Shown here in pieces: positions 42,038 through 50,826 of a stretch of 64,000 nt of DNA. Position 1 is the first letter of the stretch. Each line of letters starts with the position of its first letter. The stretch covers positions 1,971,501 to 2,035,500 of the forward strand of contig NZ_CP038255.1 of NCBI RefSeq assembly GCF_004564135.1, in the 5' to 3' direction. The notes beneath the pieces are model-generated. The model made no database searches. It saw only the letters and a program-made list of their open reading frames with translations, and was not told where the DNA came from. The DNA comes from Terasakiella sp. SH-1. Lineage in GTDB: Bacteria; Pseudomonadota; Alphaproteobacteria; Rhodospirillales; Terasakiellaceae. Position numbers and translations under genes: made by a program.

Positions 42038-42985
42038 TTAAGCTGTGAAATCTGGCAGGATTTCATCAGCCAGACGTTTTAATGTATCTTCAATATCATT
42101 CTGGTTAAAGCGCAGGTTCAAGGCGACATGGTTGATACCGATTTCCTCAATGGATTTCAGATATTCGCGCACATATTTTGTCCCGGAACGAAAGCCAAGG
42201 TGAATGGGTGATGGCGGCGTATCCGCATCATCCGTTAAATCAATATAAAGTGACTGGGATGCGGGCTTGATCGAACGTCCAGCGGCCTCGGTATTGGCAC
42301 GCCATTCCCCGATAATACGCTCTTGCACCGCCACATTGCGCGGATAAGTGATCCATCCATCACCATTGCCCCCTAACCATTCCGGTGATTGTTGACTTGC
42401 CCCGGTAATCATCAGGGGCAAGCGACCAGAAACAGGTTTAGGTAACATATCCATTCCACCATAAGGACTGCCATAGGGGTTTTCAAAACTCGCCCCCTCT
42501 TCCCACATACGTTGGATATAATCAAAACTGTGGCGAAACCGTTCCCCACGATTTTCAAAAGGCTGATTCAAAGCCGGATATTCCTCAGGCCGATCGCCAG
42601 AGGCCACACCCAAAATCAAACGCCCATTGCTCAGCACATCGGCACTAGCTGCTGCCTTTGCCACATGGGCAGGATGGCGCAACGGTAAAACAATACTGCC
42701 AACCCCCAGTGCAATGCGATGCGTATGGGCAGCAAGATAACCGAGATAAACAAAGGGGTCATACATCTGCCCTGCATCCCCAAAAGTTGGCACATTAAAA
42801 GGCACATCACGTAACCAGATCGAGGAAAAACCAAGTTCTTCCACCAATTTAATTCGCTCAATATGATCTTTCATACTCGGAACAGGGCCATCGGGGTAAT
42901 GTTCCAACGGGACCACAACACCAAGGCTAAGCTTTTCAGGTTTATAAACACTGTTATACCCTGCGTTAATCTGGTCAAATTCCAT
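42038..42985 (-). CDS. LLM-class flavin-dependent oxidoreductase
   Basis: 315 residues with a luciferase-like TIM barrel. It contains SSIWLRDVPF, VYLGYLAAHT, GVGSIVLPLRHP, and GVASGDRPEEYPA. F420 or FMN dependence cannot be told from sequence alone; in Alphaproteobacteria FMN is usual. The substrate is unknown. Divergent from the LysR gene at 43092, which probably regulates it. Confidence 0.87.
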   Translation of the reverse strand: MEFDQINAGYNSVYKPEKLSLGVVVPLEHYPDGPVPSMKDHIERIKLVEELGFSSIWLRDVPFNVPTFGDAGQMYDPFVYLGYLAAHTHRIALGVGSIVLPLRHPAHVAKAAASADVLSNGRLILGVASGDRPEEYPALNQPFENRGERFRHSFDYIQRMWEEGASFENPYGSPYGGMDMLPKPVSGRLPLMITGASQQSPEWLGGNGDGWITYPRNVAVQERIIGEWRANTEAAGRSIKPASQSLYIDLTDDADTPPSPIHLGFRSGTKYVREYLKSIEEIGINHVALNLRFNQNDIEDTLKRLADEILPDFTA

Positions 42986-43091
42986 TTTTTGCGGCCTTTT
43001 TTGTGAATGGCAATGGCCTTAATATATTATTTGAACAAGATAAATAAATGCCGTAATTTTAAATTTATAATTTATTTTTTGGATATAATTT

Positions 43092-43997
43092 ATGGATACA
43101 GAAAGTGTACGGCTGTTTGTTCTGGCCGCAGAAAAGCTAAACATCAGTGCAGCAGGCCAAGAGTTGGGCATGGCCCCTGCTGTAGCCAGTAACCGTTTGG
43201 CGAAACTGGAACATATTTTAGGCGCAGACCTGCTGCATCGCTCCACCCGTAAAGTTTCCCTCTCCCTTGAAGGCGCAGAATTCCTGCCCTATGCCAAGGA
43301 AATGTTGGCTCAAGAACGTGCCGGTCTTGCCGCCCTTGGTCATGGAAGTGAAACAATCACAGGCACCTTGCGCTTTACCGCCCCGTCCACCTTTGCCCAG
43401 CTTTATATCGCCCCGATTTTACCGGAATTCATGGCCCGTCATCCCGGTATTAATCTGGAACTCCAACTTTCAGATTCACAATACGACCTGATTGAAGGCA
43501 GCTTCGACCTTGCCTTGCGCAATTCTGCCATTCAAGACAGCAGCCTGATGGGGCGTAAACTTGCCAATGACCGTCGTCTTTTATGTGCCTCCCCCGCCTA
43601 TCTGGAAAAACACCCTCTCCCTCAAAGTCCGAAAGACTTAGACCAACATCAACTGATTGGCTTTAAAGATATGGCACCGCGCTCACTGCTTGGTCCTGAC
43701 GGTCAAACGGGTCAGTTCAATCCACAAAAAGCAAAACGCCGCTTAAGCCTTGATGATGGCATGAATGCCAAACTGACCACCATGGCCGGAGCAGGTATTT
43801 CTCTCAATTCCCTGTGGGTTGTGCATGAAGAATTAAAAAACGGCACCCTTCTTGAAATTCTGCCCGGCTATCAGGTCGATGACCAGTCAGCCCTCTGGTT
43901 GCTTTATCCAAAATCCAATGTGCTGACGGCCAAAGTGCGCGTTTTCATTGATTTTTTGATTGAAAAAATCGGTAAATCCCCGGCATGGGAACAATGA
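43092..43997 (+). CDS. LysR-family transcriptional regulator
   Basis: 301 residues. There is an N-terminal winged helix-turn-helix (about 3-62, LFVLAAEKLNISAAGQELGMAPAVASNRLAKLE in the recognition region) and a LysR substrate-binding domain (about 90-295). It is closest to the AaeR/DmlR type by general layout. It is divergent from the LLM flavoprotein and SDR genes, with a strongly AT-rich gap between, so it is their likely regulator. A long hairpin ends the gene. Confidence 0.9.
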   Translation: MDTESVRLFVLAAEKLNISAAGQELGMAPAVASNRLAKLEHILGADLLHRSTRKVSLSLEGAEFLPYAKEMLAQERAGLAALGHGSETITGTLRFTAPSTFAQLYIAPILPEFMARHPGINLELQLSDSQYDLIEGSFDLALRNSAIQDSSLMGRKLANDRRLLCASPAYLEKHPLPQSPKDLDQHQLIGFKDMAPRSLLGPDGQTGQFNPQKAKRRLSLDDGMNAKLTTMAGAGISLNSLWVVHEELKNGTLLEILPGYQVDDQSALWLLYPKSNVLTAKVRVFIDFLIEKIGKSPAWEQ

Positions 43998-44112
43998 TAC
44001 GTTTCTGAAAGGTAACTGACAGCTTTACCCCCTATAATCATGTTCATAGGCCATCAGGTCTATCACTCATATGCGAAGTCATCTCCCTAAGCTCGAATTC
44101 GCATGACTTGAT

Positions 44113-44163
44113 AAGTGTCGGACCTCACCCGTGCCCTCGAAACTGGTCCGACACTTTATTTTA
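44113..44163 (+). terminator. Terminator-like hairpin after the LysR gene, hit by an IS
   Basis: AAGTGTCGGACC (44113-44124) pairs with GGTCCGACACTT (44145-44156) across a 20-base loop. The T-rich tail TTATTTTA is the 8-bp target duplicated by the IS1595-type element that follows. Confidence 0.65.
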
Positions 44164-44883
44164 GGGGCTGAAGTAGCTAAGGGTTAATGTTTAGCCTGTT
44201 TATACCATATTTTCAGCTGCTTTAGGAGGTCTGCGTGGTTGCCTCCATTGAAACGCCATTCACACTCCTTGAGAAACCAGTAGAAATGGTCAGGTTTGAT
44301 ACCATTGAATCTTCGCATATGCCGCTTTGCCTGATTCCAGAAATTCTCAATGCCATTGATGTGATTTTGTTTGTCTGCAAAGAGTTTGGAATGGTTGATG
44401 CGACGGTGATGGAAGTCTGAAACATCCAGTGCGTTGTAGGCACCGAACGTATCGGTATAGACGATACTGTCAGGCTCGACCTTCTCCTGAATAATCGGTA
44501 ACAGCGTCTCTGTCTTTGCATTGGGAATGATTGCCGTATAGACCTTGCCACCCCGCTTTAAAAGGCCAAACACAGCCACTTTGCCGCCAGCACCACGACC
44601 TCGTTTTCCTTTACGGACACCGCCAAAATAACTTTCATCAGCTTCAATCTCGCCTTGCAAACGATAGCTCGGCAACTTGCTGGCAATCAATTGGCGAAGC
44701 CGCATGAAGAAGCGGATCGCCATGTTCGCCTGCACGCCAACAATCTCAGCAGTCGCTCGGGCAGTGCTGCCTGCGACAAAATGCTCAATAAGCTTGCTTT
44801 GCTGACGTGATGTCAGGCGACTTTTTCGAGTGTACATCGTAGCCATTATAGAACCTCTTTCAGTTCTTAGCTACTTCAGCCCC
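44164..44883 (-). mobile_element. IS1595-family insertion sequence, apparently intact
   Basis: 720 bp. Terminal inverted repeats GGGGCTGAAGTAGCTAAG (44164-44181) and its exact complement (44866-44883). Perfect 8-bp target duplications TTATTTTA flank it (44156-44163 and 44884-44891), the length typical of this family. It contains a single full-length transposase gene. The intact duplication suggests a recent insertion. Confidence 0.95.
44184..44846 (-). CDS. IS1595-family transposase
   Basis: 220 residues. An N-terminal zinc-free helix-turn-helix region is followed by a DDE domain: EADESYFGG (first acidic residue), YTDTFGAYN (second Asp) and NHINGIENFWNQAKRHMRRFNG (third, Asn/Glu region). These are hallmarks of the IS1595 / ISXO2-like superfamily. 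No frameshift is seen, so it should be functional. The gene occupies nearly the whole element. Confidence 0.95.
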   Translation of the reverse strand: MATMYTRKSRLTSRQQSKLIEHFVAGSTARATAEIVGVQANMAIRFFMRLRQLIASKLPSYRLQGEIEADESYFGGVRKGKRGRGAGGKVAVFGLLKRGGKVYTAIIPNAKTETLLPIIQEKVEPDSIVYTDTFGAYNALDVSDFHHRRINHSKLFADKQNHINGIENFWNQAKRHMRRFNGIKPDHFYWFLKECEWRFNGGNHADLLKQLKIWYKQAKH

Positions 44884-44888
44884 TTATT

Positions 44889-45815
44889 TTATGTCATCAC
44901 TGTCAGTGTTTCCCCTGCTAAGTATCGCCGCACAATATCAACCGTTTCCCCATAAAATACCTCATAGGTTTCTTTGGTGACATACCCCACATGGGGGGTC
45001 AGGATGCAGTTTGGTGCAGACCTTAAGGGATGACCTTTGGGCAAAGGCTCAATATCATATACATCCAGTCCTGCCCCTGCAATTTCCTGACTGTTTAACG
45101 CTGAAATCAAGGCAGTCGTGTCAATAATCGGGGCACGTGATGTATTGATCAAATAAGCCGTTTTCTTCATCAAAGCGAATTCAGCCTCCCCGACAAGGTG
45201 CTGAATGGAGGGGCCGTATTTCATATGGATAGAAATGATATCAGCCTGTTTGAACAAATCTTCCTTTTCCACCCGTTTCACATCCTGTTCTGCCGCTTGG
45301 CTATCCGTCAGGTTCCGGCTCCAAGCGATCACATCCATACCGAAAGCCTGAGCAATCCTTGCAACCTGACTTCCCATGCGTCCCAAACCAATCACCGCCA
45401 AGGTCTTGCCACGTAGATCACAGCCCAATCCAAGCTGCCAGCCCCCCTCCTGAACATTCCTGAATTGTGCTGGAATTTGACGGGTTAAAGATAAGATAAG
45501 CCCCCATGTCAATTCAGCTGTTGCATGACCGGGTGAGCGTGTTCCACAAACGATCACGCCGCATTCTTTAGCCGCCTTTTTATCAATGGCAGCATTGCGT
45601 TTCCCAGATGTCACAAGCAGCTTTAAATTAGGGAGCTGTTCAATTAATTCACGGGGGAAAGGGGTACGTTCGCGCATGATACAGATTATTTCAAACGCTT
45701 TTAACGACATGGCCGGGTCTTCCAACGGCTCATTAAACACCGTCACGTCCAGCCCGGACCAGTCGGCAATTTCAGTCGCAACATTTTGGTAGTCATCAAG
45801 AATGGCAATACGCAT
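44889..45815 (-). CDS. D-2-hydroxyacid dehydrogenase
   Basis: 308 residues. A NAD-binding Rossmann motif VIGLGRMGSQVA lies in the centre. The catalytic Arg is in TSRAPI, Glu in GAGLDVYDIEP and His in LTPHVGY. The substrate is unknown (glycerate or hydroxypyruvate-like acids in the family). The IS lies 5 bp beyond its stop. It lies 15 bp after the tctE-like kinase gene and may be the last gene of that unit. Confidence 0.9.
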   Translation of the reverse strand: MRIAILDDYQNVATEIADWSGLDVTVFNEPLEDPAMSLKAFEIICIMRERTPFPRELIEQLPNLKLLVTSGKRNAAIDKKAAKECGVIVCGTRSPGHATAELTWGLILSLTRQIPAQFRNVQEGGWQLGLGCDLRGKTLAVIGLGRMGSQVARIAQAFGMDVIAWSRNLTDSQAAEQDVKRVEKEDLFKQADIISIHMKYGPSIQHLVGEAEFALMKKTAYLINTSRAPIIDTTALISALNSQEIAGAGLDVYDIEPLPKGHPLRSAPNCILTPHVGYVTKETYEVFYGETVDIVRRYLAGETLTVMT

Positions 45816-45830
45816 GTTTTATTCTCCGGT

Positions 45831-47198
45831 TTAGGGGAATAGGATACGCACCAAAAGGCCCTGATCGCCTTCCCCGTCTAAGAGTTCAATTGTCCCGTCA
45901 TGACCTTTGGCAATTTCTTTGACGATATCCATGCCAAGACCACAACCTTCTCCCGCACGTTCATCTAATCGCACGAACCTTTCAAAAACCTGTCCACGCA
46001 AATCAACGGGAATGCCCGCACCATTATCTTCAACTTCCAGAGCCAGTTTTTCATCGACATAATGCACCCGCACCGAAATGATATCCCCCCCATATTTCAG
46101 GGCGTTATCAATAAGGTTGGTCAGCATTTCACGAATTTGAACCTCACTGCCACTAAAACTCACTTCTTTTAGGTCTGTTTCAAACCCAAGGTCTTTATTG
46201 GCCTGAATAGCGCGTTTCACCCATTCCATGGTCAAATCACGTGACAGAGAAACCAGATCAAATTCGCTTTCATGCATCCCGCCTTTGGGATTGCCACGCA
46301 CCCGCGTCAGGCTCAAAAGCTGTTTGGCCAGGCGGGAAGTTTGCTTGGTCCCTTCCAAAATACTGCCCAAGGCTTCCAAAGACTTGGGGTCATCAACTTC
46401 GCGCAAGGCAAGTTCAGCTTCGGCCTGCAAAACGGCCAGGGGGGTGCGCAGCTGATGAGACGCATTGGAAATAAAGCGGCGTTGGTTCTCAATACTATCT
46501 TCCAGACGTACCAACAGTGCGTTTAATGCCTCCACCACCTGGCGGATTTCCATCGGCATTTCTTTATCAATGGGACGCAGATCATGATAAGAGCGTTTTT
46601 GAATAGCAGCTTGTAACTTGACCAAAGGCTCCAGCCCCCGGTCCACACCAATGAGTGCCAGTAAAGACGCCAGACCGATTACCAGCAAAATACGCACTGC
46701 TGATTGAAGAACTGCCTTTTTCAACAGGTTCTCACGTTCGGTCAATGTTTGGGCAACCAGCACCTGCACCCAGCCATTAATATCGCGCCCTTCCACCAAA
46801 AAACGCATGGCCATCATGCGGACCTGCTGCCCATCATATTTTGTATCGTAGAAATAGGGTTCACCGCGCAGAAAAGCTTTTGTTTTCCTTGGCTTGGGCA
46901 AGTCCGTATGCCCGGTAATATAACTATTATCCGGACCAATCACCTGATAATAAAGCTTTTCATTAGAAGATAGGCTGAGCAAGGCACGGGCTTCTTCTGA
47001 CAGCAAATCCCCGCCACTTTCCATAACGTTTTCAGAGACCAGCAAAGCCATGGAAACCATCATGCGGTCATGGATTTCTTCAATTGACTTTTTAGAGCTG
47101 ACATAAGATTCCAAAACCAGTGCCAGCGCCATCACGACCAAAGGGATCAACAGCCAGGAAAGCAAACGCCGTTTTAAGGAATTCAGCGCTGATTTCAT
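45831..47198 (-). CDS. tctE: TctE-like sensor histidine kinase
   Basis: 455 residues. TM1 is at about 12-32, a periplasmic 2CSK_N-type sensor at about 33-160 and TM2 at about 165-185. A HAMP-like linker leads to HisKA with SNASHQLRTPLAVLQAEAEL, and the ATPase has DNALKYGG, EDNGAGIP and GCGLGMDI. The sensor type is shared with TctE and QseC. TctDE sense external tricarboxylates and induce tct uptake genes; tctC and tctA lie 2.4 kb away in divergent orientation. ATGA overlap with the upstream regulator gene. Confidence 0.85.
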   Translation of the reverse strand: MKSALNSLKRRLLSWLLIPLVVMALALVLESYVSSKKSIEEIHDRMMVSMALLVSENVMESGGDLLSEEARALLSLSSNEKLYYQVIGPDNSYITGHTDLPKPRKTKAFLRGEPYFYDTKYDGQQVRMMAMRFLVEGRDINGWVQVLVAQTLTERENLLKKAVLQSAVRILLVIGLASLLALIGVDRGLEPLVKLQAAIQKRSYHDLRPIDKEMPMEIRQVVEALNALLVRLEDSIENQRRFISNASHQLRTPLAVLQAEAELALREVDDPKSLEALGSILEGTKQTSRLAKQLLSLTRVRGNPKGGMHESEFDLVSLSRDLTMEWVKRAIQANKDLGFETDLKEVSFSGSEVQIREMLTNLIDNALKYGGDIISVRVHYVDEKLALEVEDNGAGIPVDLRGQVFERFVRLDERAGEGCGLGMDIVKEIAKGHDGTIELLDGEGDQGLLVRILFP

Positions 47199-47860
47199 TC
47201 AGCCTCCAGCATATAGCCAATGCCGCGAATGGTGCGGATCATCACCTCATGACCTTTAAGCTTTTTGCGCAGACGTGAAATATAAATTTCAATGGCAGAT
47301 AAATCAGCCTCGTCATCAAAACCGAAAATATGTTCAAAAATCTGGTCTTTAGGCACCACATTGCCATGAGTGCGGATCAAAACCTCCAACACACCGCGCT
47401 CTCGTGGGGTCAGGGCCAGTTCATCACCACCAGCGCGAAAGGCACGAGTATTGGTGTCAAAGATAAGAGGGCCTGCTTCAATCACCGTACTGCGCTTACT
47501 TTGATGGCGACGAAGCAAAGCACGAACGCGAGCTTCCAGTTCCACCACTTCAAACGGTTTGGTCAGATAATCATCAGCCCCAAGGTCCAGTCCACTGACC
47601 CGATCTTCGATTTCTGCACGTGCGGTTAAAATCAACACCGGGGAAACACCACCGCGTTCCCGAAAATGCTTTAAAATATCCAGACCATCCATTCCCGGCA
47701 GGTTTAAATCCAAGACCAGCAGATCATATTTTTCCGTTTTTAAAACATCATTGGCAAGTTCACCATCATCCAGCATATCAACCGCATGGCCCATTTGTTT
47801 AATGGAACGGGAAATGGAGCGCGCTAAATCCGCGTGATCTTCAACAACCAAAATTCTCAT
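47195..47860 (-). CDS. tctD: TctD-like OmpR-family response regulator
   Basis: 221 residues. The receiver domain has ILVVEDH, phospho-Asp in LLVLDLNLPGMDG and Lys in YLTKPF. The winged helix has LTPRERGVLEVL and SAIEIYISRLRKKL. ATG 47860 is chosen as the N-terminus typical of the family; the frame is open to 47995 but adds unrelated residues. It pairs with the overlapping kinase gene. Candidate binding repeats ACTGAAAG lie at 49431-49468 before tctC. Confidence 0.87.
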   Translation of the reverse strand: MRILVVEDHADLARSISRSIKQMGHAVDMLDDGELANDVLKTEKYDLLVLDLNLPGMDGLDILKHFRERGGVSPVLILTARAEIEDRVSGLDLGADDYLTKPFEVVELEARVRALLRRHQSKRSTVIEAGPLIFDTNTRAFRAGGDELALTPRERGVLEVLIRTHGNVVPKDQIFEHIFGFDDEADLSAIEIYISRLRKKLKGHEVMIRTIRGIGYMLEAE

Positions 47861-47895
47861 CTCTGAATAATACGTCAGATCGTCTTTTTGGGAAC

Positions 47896-48801
47896 TTATT
47901 TTTGATAATGGGTCATACATTCTATAAATTTCGCAATTACAGGGGCTTCGACCTGTCCTTTGGGGACAACACAAATCAGTTCCCGTTTTGCCCATTCATC
48001 AGATAAAGGACGTCCATCCAAATCCGTATTTTTCAAAAAAGGTCTGGCAAGGCTTTCACGAATGAACCCCAGCCCAAGGCCAGCTTGCGCACAATTTCGA
48101 AGCGAGCCAAAACGCATCACTTTTGTTTTATAAGATGGGACCCGTCCGGCCTTACGACTGGCTTCGGCCACCAATTCATCCAGCACACCGCCTTCATGAA
48201 ACGAAATATGTTCATAATCCAGCGTGTCAGCAAAGGAGACCGGGGTCATTTTGGCCCTTTTCTCAAAAACAGGATGGCCTTTCTGGCCGATCACCCAAAC
48301 CGGATCATGGTCAAACTCAACCGTATCAAATCCTTTGGTCACAGCCGTATCGGAAATAACAATAAGATCGGCTAAATCTTCACGCAGATAACGGATCCCT
48401 TCCTGTGAAAAAATTTCACGCAAATGTATCGTAAGCTGTGGGTTTTCTTCCTTGAACCGTGCAACAATATGAGGCAATCGCCCATTCATAACCGATGTAA
48501 TGGCCGCAATCCTGAATTCCCCGCCCTCGCCTTGGGAAAAGCGCTTTAGATCAGCACGAATATCAGCATATTGGGACAGAAGCGTTTCGCAATGGGTCGC
48601 AAATGTCTTCCCCGCCGCTGTCAGGCTGGCCCCTGTGGGGGTACGCTTTATAAGGACTGTATCCAGATCATGTTCCAGATCACTAATCCGGCGAGAGGCC
48701 GCAGAGGCGGCAATATGTTCATTTCTGGCCGCAGCGCCGATACTTCCCAAACGCGCAACCCCTAAGAACACCCTGAGGGTAACAATATCAAAACTCTGCA
48801 T
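47896..48801 (-). CDS. LysR-family transcriptional regulator
   Basis: 301 residues. The helix-turn-helix (about 3-62) contains RLGSIGAAARNEHIAASAAS, followed by a LysR substrate-binding domain (about 90-295) with RLPHIVARFKEENPQL. It lies 35 bp upstream of the tctD-like gene on the same strand. Its target could be the tricarboxylate genes or the dehydrogenase downstream. ATG 48801 is preceded by a purine-rich stretch. Confidence 0.88.
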   Translation of the reverse strand: MQSFDIVTLRVFLGVARLGSIGAAARNEHIAASAASRRISDLEHDLDTVLIKRTPTGASLTAAGKTFATHCETLLSQYADIRADLKRFSQGEGGEFRIAAITSVMNGRLPHIVARFKEENPQLTIHLREIFSQEGIRYLREDLADLIVISDTAVTKGFDTVEFDHDPVWVIGQKGHPVFEKRAKMTPVSFADTLDYEHISFHEGGVLDELVAEASRKAGRVPSYKTKVMRFGSLRNCAQAGLGLGFIRESLARPFLKNTDLDGRPLSDEWAKRELICVVPKGQVEAPVIAKFIECMTHYQK

Positions 48802-48815
48802 GAAGCCTCTCTTTA

Positions 48816-48989
48816 TTATTTTTCAATCATGACCTTAAGTAGTTTCTCACGTAAATCTTTCGGATTACTTTCAACCAGATCAGCTGCGTGTTTTGCTTTC
48901 CCTAAAAGTACAAGGCATTCATTTACGCGTTGAACAATGACAGTCATCAGGTTGGTATGTTGGGCTTGGTCATGATGTAGAGCAATCAT
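48816..48989 (-). CDS. 57-residue hypothetical protein
   Basis: 57 residues, below most ORF cutoffs: MIALHHDQAQHTNLMTVI, then a helical part with KAKHAADL and a charged C-terminus ending KVMIEK. GGAGAT lies 5-6 bp before ATG 48989, and the stop lies 14 bp before the LysR gene start, so cotranscription is likely. I do not recognise the family. It is His-rich at the N-terminus. Coding status rests on the ribosome-binding site and spacing only. Confidence 0.5.
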   Translation of the reverse strand: MIALHHDQAQHTNLMTVIVQRVNECLVLLGKAKHAADLVESNPKDLREKLLKVMIEK

Positions 48990-49161
48990 TTTCTATCTCC
49001 ATTTCATCTCGTTGTCTGTTGGGCACAGTATAGGGAAACGGGAAAAAAGGAGGTAATGCTGGCTCAACAGCCAAGTCATCGCATTTGAGCATGACTGATT
49101 TTGGCATCCCCCACATCGCGCAATAGCATGACCTGCTTTGAAAATTTCTGCTATGATACCT

Positions 49162-49429
49162 AGGGTCTGGACCGATTAGTTTATTGTGTTTGGTTTGTAA
49201 AAAATGCCGCAAGGCAAGAAAATGACTTGCAGGAAGAGTATTCTCTTTCAAAAGTTATTGACGTGGCCCTTGCGTCATTTTCTACAAATCCCGGAGGGAC
49301 GGGCTAAAAATAAAGGTGGCTCGCGTTATAAAACTCTTGCAGTGGAAGGCACTGCGGCGAGTTTCATGCCTAATCCACCTTTATTTTTAGCTCCGCCAAA
49401 CTCAGTAAACTAATCGGTCCAGACCCTAA
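49162..49429. repeat. Three-stem palindromic element, copy 2
   Basis: 268 bp. The closing stem is 49162-49184 with 49407-49429 (23 of 23 pairs; ends TAGGG and CCCTA). Arm B is 49195-49215 with 49269-49289 (19 of 21), loop hairpin AAGAG/CTCTT. The central segment CCCGGAGGGACGGG is at 49291-49304. Arm A is 49304-49320 with 49376-49392 (17 of 17), with nested AAACTC/GAGTTT and GCAGTG/CACTGC. It is inverted relative to 27113-27383. Loops and junctions are conserved between the copies and the stems are not. Confidence 0.9.
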
Positions 49430-49430
49430 A

Positions 49431-49468
49431 CTGAAAGAAAACGATCAAAACTGAAAGCTGACTGAAAG
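49431..49468 (+). promoter_or_regulatory. Three ACTGAAAG direct repeats before tctC
   Basis: ACTGAAAG occurs at 49431, 49450 and 49461; the last two are 11 bp apart, about one helical turn, as expected of an OmpR-family binding site. The TctD-like regulator at 47195 is the obvious candidate. Confidence 0.4.
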
Positions 49469-49602
49469 GTAGCGCACGTAATGTCTCCTTAAGGACGGGT
49501 TGAACAACCTGTTTGGAGCGGGAGAAAGCCGGGGATCACTTCAAGAATCCCCCAAAAAGAAAAAGCCACTCTCGACAGTGTTTCTTAATGGAGGTTTTAG
49601 TA

Positions 49603-50691
49603 ATGTTTCCGAAGACGTTTAAAAAGTTTTCTATGATGCTAGCAGGTATCGCTGGCGCTGCAACAATCGCAGGGGCGGCTGAGGCTGCTGATTTTTCCGG
49701 CAAGCGTATCGAATGGATCATCCCTTTTAAAGAAGGTGGCGGGTCAGACCGCTGGGCACGTTTTTACGCGCCACTTCTCAGTGAAGCCCTGCCCGGCAAG
49801 CCTGTCGTTGTTGTGAAAAATGTCCCAGGTGGTGGGTCGACAAAAGGGGCAAACCAGTTTGCCATGCGTGCCAAGACAGATGGTACACAAATTCTGGGCA
49901 CATCCGGTTCCACACAGTTCCCTTACCTGTTAGGTGATAAGCGCGTCCAGTATGATTATAAAGACTGGAACGTCGTTCTGGCTTCTGCAACAGGCGGTGT
50001 GTTCTACGTAAACCCGAAACTGGGCGTTACATCAGCCAAAGATATCGGCAAACTGCGCAGTCAGGATCTGAAATATGGTTCACAACGCGCAACCTCACTG
50101 GATCTGATCCCGATCCTGTCCATGAAAATGCTCGACATTGATGTGAAAGTCGTCTTCGGCATGAAAGGTCGCGGCGCGGGCCGTCTGGCGTTTGAACGCG
50201 GCGAAGTCAACACCGATTATCAAACCTCTTCTGCTTACCTGAAAAAATCCATGCCTTTGGTGAAAGAGGGTAAAGCCGTTCCCCTGATGGCATGGGGCGC
50301 ACTGGATGAAAACGGTCATGTTGTACGTGATCCAAACTTCCCCAACCTGCCAAGCTTCCCTGAAGTCTATGAAATGGTTCATGGTGAAAAGCCATCCGGT
50401 GAAGAATGGGATGCGTGGAAAGCCTTTTTCACAGCAGGTTTCCCTGGTCAAAAAATGGTCTTCCTGCCTAAAGGTGCCTCACAAGACGTGATCGACACCT
50501 ACACAGAAGCCTTCCGCAAAATCGTAACAGCCCCGGATTTTGCACAAAAAGCACAAAAGACATTGGGCACATACCCGCAATCAACGGGTAAAGATGCACA
50601 AGCTGTCAAAGATATCGCAACGACTGTACCTGCCAAGGCACAAAACTTTGTACGCGGCTGGCTGACTGACGCTTACCAAGTCAAATTCTAA
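49603..50691 (+). CDS. tctC: TctC-like tricarboxylate-binding protein
   Basis: 362 residues with a signal peptide (MFPKTFKKF, cleavage near AEA-AD). Bug/TctC family motifs are IEWIIPFKEGGGSDRWAR, VVVKNVPGGGSTKGAN and a later KGRGAGRLAFERGE. It delivers a carboxylate to the TctAB membrane complex. GGAGG lies 8 bp before ATG 49603; the longer in-frame start at 49513 gives a non-signal-like extension. The ligand class (tricarboxylate) is inferred from the neighbours tcuA and tcuB. Confidence 0.88.
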   Translation: MFPKTFKKFSMMLAGIAGAATIAGAAEAADFSGKRIEWIIPFKEGGGSDRWARFYAPLLSEALPGKPVVVVKNVPGGGSTKGANQFAMRAKTDGTQILGTSGSTQFPYLLGDKRVQYDYKDWNVVLASATGGVFYVNPKLGVTSAKDIGKLRSQDLKYGSQRATSLDLIPILSMKMLDIDVKVVFGMKGRGAGRLAFERGEVNTDYQTSSAYLKKSMPLVKEGKAVPLMAWGALDENGHVVRDPNFPNLPSFPEVYEMVHGEKPSGEEWDAWKAFFTAGFPGQKMVFLPKGASQDVIDTYTEAFRKIVTAPDFAQKAQKTLGTYPQSTGKDAQAVKDIATTVPAKAQNFVRGWLTDAYQVKF

Positions 50692-50697
50692 CCAGAC

Positions 50698-50733
50698 TTC
50701 GGGCGGGTTCACCACGGCGTGTTCCCGCCCGAA
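50698..50733 (+). terminator. Hairpin between tctC and tctA
   Basis: TTCGGGCGGG (50698-50707) pairs with CCCGCCCGAA (50724-50733), a perfect 10-bp GC-rich stem with a poor T tail. It probably stabilises or partly terminates the binding-protein transcript so that tctC is made in excess. Confidence 0.65.
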
Positions 50734-50826
50734 TTGTATCTAAATCAAACTTTTAAAAAGTATTACTGAGCGTTTCCCCCTCAAACGCGCAAACGCTCCG
50801 ACTCACCTTATTTTTAGGATTTCACC

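Noticed and set aside
44041-44110. Possible second hairpin or promoter between the LysR gene and the IS
   Set aside because: ATGCGAA and TTCGCAT pair at a distance, but the stem is short and I saw no partner signal, so it is not listed.
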